From assembly GCA_029256185.1 (NCBI GenBank), contig JAQSYI010000062.1, forward strand, positions 26,658 to 90,657: DNA of 64,000 nucleotides, read 5' to 3'. The DNA comes from Paenibacillaceae bacterium (GTDB lineage Bacteria; Bacillota; Bacilli; Paenibacillales; NBRC-103111). Shown here in pieces: positions 60,590 through 64,000 of this stretch; within the stretch, counting starts at the first letter, position 1; each line of letters begins with the position of its first letter. A program made the translations under genes and the position numbers. The notes beneath the pieces are model-generated. The model was not told the origin of the DNA and did not search any database. It worked only from the letters and a program-made list of their open reading frames with translations.

Positions 60590-60653
60590 ATGGAAAGCAA
60601 GCTTTACATTAATTATAAATGCAGAATTGTAAAATGTCAAGTTTGCTTTCCAT
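60590..60653 (-). promoter_or_regulatory. Consensus sigma-A promoter flanked by a dyad
   Basis: On the minus strand TTGACA (60635-60640) and TATAAT (60612-60617) match the consensus fully, with a 17-base spacer. On the two sides lie ATGGAAAGCAAACTT (60639-60653) and AAGCTTGCTTTCCAT (60590-60604), an inverted pair differing at one position. This is a probable operator for the XRE regulator. Confidence 0.8.
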
Positions 60654-60910
60654 TTTGAATGAAGAGAGATGTATCCTCGAAGTTATTCTCCCAAGTCCTC
60701 AGAGAGCATAAACGGGGGATCAGAACGGCTTCTTGACAAACGCACGGCGTTGAAGGGCTCCGACAGGTGTTATATCCTCCATTCGCAGCAAGAGCAGGTG
60801 AAAAAAATGTTACTGGTGCGGGAGCGGCTGTTTTTCTATAATAATGGAGAGTTGCCTTAAATTCCGCCATAACATCAGTGGAAGCAAATTGTTCTCCGAG
60901 GAGGAACAAA

Positions 60911-63244
60911 ATGAAACAGCGGTTCAGACCAAGGCGGCTCCCTCTGCAATGGGTGACCCATACCCTGTTGATATCCATTATTCCTGTTATCTTGTTTGGC
61001 AGCAGCATCTATTATATGGGGTCGTGGATTGTCAAGAAGGAAATCTACCGGGCGTCCCAGGAAAGCCTGATCCAGATCCAGCATCAAGTGGAGACCAAGC
61101 TCAACAATATTGAACAGACGGCCAGCCAGATCAGTATGCAATCCAATATCATTGAGCTGATGAATATAGGAACGGAGCCGGGACTGGGGACCATCTCCCA
61201 ATCCAATAAAGTGCTCGGTGATTTGATGATGGTGAAAAGCGCGGCCAAAGAGGTGCTGTCCATCTACTTCTATCATATAGAGCAGCAGGTTCTCATCACC
61301 AACGACACCATTACTTCCATTGACGAGAAACGGGTGGCGAAGGACACAGGCTGGCTTGAGGATGTGGAGGGGATGGTACGCAGCCGCAAGCAGCGGATGT
61401 GGGTCATTCCCCGTCTGATGAATGTGGAGTCCGGTCCTCCCATCCCCACGCTGTCGCATATTACGTTGCTTCCCTTGTTCTACAATAAGCCCAAGGGGGC
61501 CTTAGTGATTAATCTGCATGCGGATTTCCTGGAAAAAGCGATATCCCGGTTTCCGTTGAACGCTGAAGGCCAACTGGTCATTATAGGCAAGGAAGGAGAG
61601 CTCATTGCCCGGACGCCTCCAGGGGGACAGGAGAAGCCGACACTTGCGCAATTGACCGCATTTCTAGCCGGCCGTTCGGAAGGGAACGGGGTTCATACCG
61701 GGACGATCGGCGGTTCCTTTGTCTCCGTTGTCCGGTCCGGGATGAACGGCTGGTCCTATGCCATGATCATTCCCTCAGGTACACCGCGGCAGCAGGTGGA
61801 GCTGTTCAAGAATGTGATCATTCTCATTACTGTCCTTCTATGTGTATTGGCTGTTTATTCGGCTTATTTCAGCCATAAGCGGTTTCAGAATATTATGAAG
61901 CGGATCATGGACAAGTTGTCCCTGGTGAAGAGTGCGGAGGTGCATCCGGACGGCGGTGAGGAGCTGCTGAGCATCGAGAAGCGGATCAACAGCCTGCTGG
62001 AGGAGGCCGTAAACGGCAACAGTCTGAAGGAGAAGCATTTCCCGTTGCTGCGGACCCATTATCTGCATTCGTGCATTCACGGCAATGTGGTGGAGATGAA
62101 CCGGTTGTCGGAGCAGCAGAAGGAGTGGGAGCTGTTCAAGTATTCCCGCTTTTGCGTGATGGCCATTCAGATGGATGACGAGTCTTCCAGTTCCTTTGAC
62201 AAGGATCACGCCTTATTCCTGTTTGCCGTATCCAATCTGGCCGACGAGTTGACCACTCTGCATGAGGGTGAATGGCATCTTCAACTGGAGCCTATCATTG
62301 TCAACCCGTACACCGTGGTAATCGTGAACTACAATGGTGAAGAGGTGACGGAAGAACGCCTGCTCAGCTATGCCGATGAGTTGCGGGGGCTGGTGGCCAA
62401 GATATTGAAGCACACCGTTACCATCGGGGTGGGAACGCCGGTTTCTTCGGTGCGCAGGCTGGTTCACTCGTACCGGGAGGCGCTGGACGCGCTGGATATG
62501 AATGGAGCCAACGTATATGACGAGGTGCTGTCGTACCGGAATATGCGGCAGGATGCCAGGAAGCTGGTCCAGTACCCGGCTTTGGAGGAGCAGGAGTTTA
62601 TGCGGTCGCTGCGGGCGCGGGATGGCGAAGCTGCCCGTGACGCTTTGACGGATTTCCGCAGGAAGCTGGAAGGGGAGCAGGCCTCCCTGCACTTGATCAA
62701 GACCTTTTATCTGCAATTGCTGGTTGCCGTCATCAGCTTTGTCCAGGAATATAACGAGGATACGGAGCAGGTTTTTCGTGAAAACAACCCGTATGAGGTT
62801 TTCTTTCCGATGAAAAGTCCCGCGGTAATCCATCAGTGGTTCGAAGGGGAATTGCTGGGGCTCATTCTCGCCTATATGGAATCCGTGAAGCGCAACAAGA
62901 ACGATGTGCTTATCCGCAAAACGCTGGATCTGATCCAGGAGAAGTACAAAACCGATCTGACGCTCCAAGCCGCCGCCGATGCCGCCAATATCAGCCCGTC
63001 CTACTTGAGCAAGCTGTTCAAGGAGGAGGTAGGGGAGAGCTTCGTGGAATATGTAACGGGATTGCGGCTGGAGCATGCGGTCCGCTTGCTGCAGGAGACG
63101 GATTGGACGCTCACCCAGATCTCCGAGGAAATCGGCTATACCAGTGTCCAGCAGTTGTTCCGCATCTTCAGGAAAAAATATGGCATAACGCCCGGAGAAT
63201 ACAGAGAAAATCTCCATTCCGCCAATGAAAAGGATTTTAGCTGA
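60911..63244 (+). CDS. Membrane-bound YesN-like AraC-type regulator 3
   Basis: The ATG of MKQRFRPRRLPLQW follows GAGGAGGAAC. A start 11 codons upstream is less well placed. The 777-aa protein has a transmembrane helix at about 17-37, an extracellular Cache-type sensor region (40-298), a second helix at about 301-320, a cytoplasmic region, and a C-terminal AraC DNA-binding domain (about 672-770, with LTLQAAADAANISPSYLSKLF and LTQISEEIGYTSVQQLFRIFR). It is closest in layout to the 28836 regulator (both share NIEQ/SQVEQ-FSAQYG-type coils and RFPLN/SFPLN). It has no transporter beside it in the window. Its targets may be the DUF5107 operon upstream or genes beyond the right end. Confidence 0.92.
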   Translation: MKQRFRPRRLPLQWVTHTLLISIIPVILFGSSIYYMGSWIVKKEIYRASQESLIQIQHQVETKLNNIEQTASQISMQSNIIELMNIGTEPGLGTISQSNKVLGDLMMVKSAAKEVLSIYFYHIEQQVLITNDTITSIDEKRVAKDTGWLEDVEGMVRSRKQRMWVIPRLMNVESGPPIPTLSHITLLPLFYNKPKGALVINLHADFLEKAISRFPLNAEGQLVIIGKEGELIARTPPGGQEKPTLAQLTAFLAGRSEGNGVHTGTIGGSFVSVVRSGMNGWSYAMIIPSGTPRQQVELFKNVIILITVLLCVLAVYSAYFSHKRFQNIMKRIMDKLSLVKSAEVHPDGGEELLSIEKRINSLLEEAVNGNSLKEKHFPLLRTHYLHSCIHGNVVEMNRLSEQQKEWELFKYSRFCVMAIQMDDESSSSFDKDHALFLFAVSNLADELTTLHEGEWHLQLEPIIVNPYTVVIVNYNGEEVTEERLLSYADELRGLVAKILKHTVTIGVGTPVSSVRRLVHSYREALDALDMNGANVYDEVLSYRNMRQDARKLVQYPALEEQEFMRSLRARDGEAARDALTDFRRKLEGEQASLHLIKTFYLQLLVAVISFVQEYNEDTEQVFRENNPYEVFFPMKSPAVIHQWFEGELLGLILAYMESVKRNKNDVLIRKTLDLIQEKYKTDLTLQAAADAANISPSYLSKLFKEEVGESFVEYVTGLRLEHAVRLLQETDWTLTQISEEIGYTSVQQLFRIFRKKYGITPGEYRENLHSANEKDFS

Positions 63245-63255
63245 ATAGGAAGAAG

Positions 63256-63298
63256 AATCAGCGTCCGCCTGGTCAGCAGGGGGGCGCTGATTTTTCTT
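63256..63298 (+). terminator. Terminator after the third YesN-like gene
   Basis: AATCAGCG pairs with CGCTGATT, with further pairing of GCC and GGC inside, followed by TTTCTTTA. Confidence 0.8.
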
Positions 63299-63306
63299 TA
63301 ACATCT

Positions 63307-63337
63307 CAGACTTACACTCAGACTTACACTCAGACTT
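63307..63337 (+). repeat. 12-bp tandem repeat, 2.6 copies
   Basis: The unit CAGACTTACACT occurs twice in full and then as CAGACTT. It may vary in copy number between strains. Confidence 0.85.
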
Positions 63338-63852
63338 CCATGCTGCCTGGGCAGAAGCACTCTTTCATGCCGCTTGGCGGCACCACTCAGGGATGAAATG
63401 AAGGGTGCCCTTCTATTTGAGGGAGACTCCCATGCCGCTGCGCGGCACCATCGTATATCATTCCGAGGAAGAGGCGCCTTTTCTCCGTAGATCAAGGGCT
63501 GAAGGAGTTGGCAATAAAGGCGCATGGGATGAGGTTAAGGTCAAAAATTTCCGGCCCTCCCACGCCAACAGCTAGCAATTTGCAAGCTATAGCGCTCTTA
63601 CCTGGTAAGTGGCGCTCTCAAAGATGTCTCTTATTCGTGTCGATCGGTTGTCACCTTGGGCAATAACAGAAAAACATATCTCTCATTGTAACTACTCAGC
63701 TATCTGTTTGGAAAAATGGTGTTTTACGAAACGGAGGAGCTTTTAAAGTCCGCTGCGGCCACATTTCGCTCCATTTTTCTCGACTCGAATCCGTTGCTCG
63801 TCTTCACGAAGCACCATCTCAACAATAGATGGCTGGAGATGAGAGGTGCGAA
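63338..63852. other. Gene-poor stretch at the right end
   Basis: No gene with a ribosome binding site and protein-like composition was found. Two short GCCGC-x-GCGGC hairpins each followed by ACCA (about 63370-63386 and 63433-63450) are visible. An open frame from 63716 runs into the dispersed repeat and is probably not a gene. Confidence 0.45.
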
Positions 63853-63978
63853 ATGTAAAAATACAGTTCATTTATCGGTAACTGCTGCAACAGAAGGTCC
63901 CGCCTGTAAAAATACATTTATTTTAGGCGGATTTCATCTTTTGGGCGGTTTGAAGCAAAAATAACTGTACTTTTGCAG
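63853..63978 (+). repeat. 126-bp dispersed repeat, copy 2
   Basis: ATGTAAAAATAC (63853-63864), CTGTAAAAATAC (63904-63915) and the inverted GTACTTTTGCAG (63967-63978) correspond to the three boxes of the copy at 2085-2210, with identical spacing of 51 and 63 bases and the same total length. The DNA between the boxes is strongly diverged. Confidence 0.75.
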
Positions 63979-64000
63979 GTAGAGAGCGAAAAAGAGGGCT

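Noticed and set aside
63716..63964. 82-aa open frame near the right end
   Set aside because: Its second half is a translation of the dispersed repeat (CKNT-type segments also appear over the copy at 2085), and it has no convincing ribosome binding site for a conserved protein.
1..64000. CRISPR arrays, tRNA and rRNA genes
   Set aside because: No regularly spaced 25-40-bp repeats were seen, and no tRNA- or rRNA-like conserved sequence was recognised on either strand by reading.

Overview
The window looks like chromosome of a spore-forming, low-to-mid GC Firmicute, most likely Paenibacillus. The evidence is strong AGGAGG-type ribosome binding sites with many GTG and TTG starts, YheC/YheD spore-coat ATP-grasp proteins, a DUF4023 small protein, a CcpA-type cre site, and several CUT1 sugar transporters that lack their own ATPase and sit beside membrane-bound YesN-like AraC regulators. 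No rRNA, tRNA or CRISPR array was found. The genus call is inference from gene content.

Layout. 1-2.3 kb: an AT-richer patch with a LysR regulator and an internally deleted MFS pseudogene, followed at once by a 126-bp dispersed repeat. A second copy of the repeat, with identical internal spacing, lies at the right end of the window (63853-63978). 2.4-10.8 kb: housekeeping and small genes (DUF6530-like, GIY-YIG-like, MFS, DEDDh exonuclease, amino acid permease, DUF4023, an unknown 46-aa protein, DUF2512-like, glutamate racemase, UPF0173 hydrolase, VOC protein) and a decayed IS200/IS605-type tnpB end. 11.3-16.7 kb: a sugar-acid module of glycerate kinase, a DapA-family lyase, tartronate semialdehyde reductase, a CdaR-type regulator and a 2-hydroxyacid dehydrogenase. 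Together these would take a glucarate-like acid to pyruvate plus 2-phosphoglycerate. 16.8-24.3 kb: a secreted SH3/NlpC-P60 hydrolase, three Ser/Thr/Gly-rich beta-type proteins with candidate sporulation promoters, a LysR regulator, metE and an ABM protein.

25.2-49.9 kb is a large carbohydrate-use region. It holds an orphan OmpR regulator, an AraC regulator, a GH16 enzyme, a YesN-like sensor-regulator, a 1275-aa secreted pectate-lyase-type beta-helix protein behind a promoter that contains a perfect cre site, two complete CUT1 transporters without ATPase, an unusual LacI-like sensor with a C-terminal helix-turn-helix, a second YesN-like regulator, a 626-aa protein of unknown family and a GH29 alpha-L-fucosidase. 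Both transporters probably borrow an MsmX-type ATPase encoded elsewhere.

50.0-54.0 kb carries three YheC/YheD paralogues, two of them overlapping on the minus strand and one divergent. 54.1-63.2 kb carries a tight operon of DUF5107-TPR protein, GH39-like glycosidase and SGNH esterase, a two-gene XRE regulator/membrane protein operon with a perfect sigma-A promoter flanked by a dyad, and a third YesN-like regulator. The last 750 bp have no convincing gene but hold tandem repeats and the second dispersed repeat.
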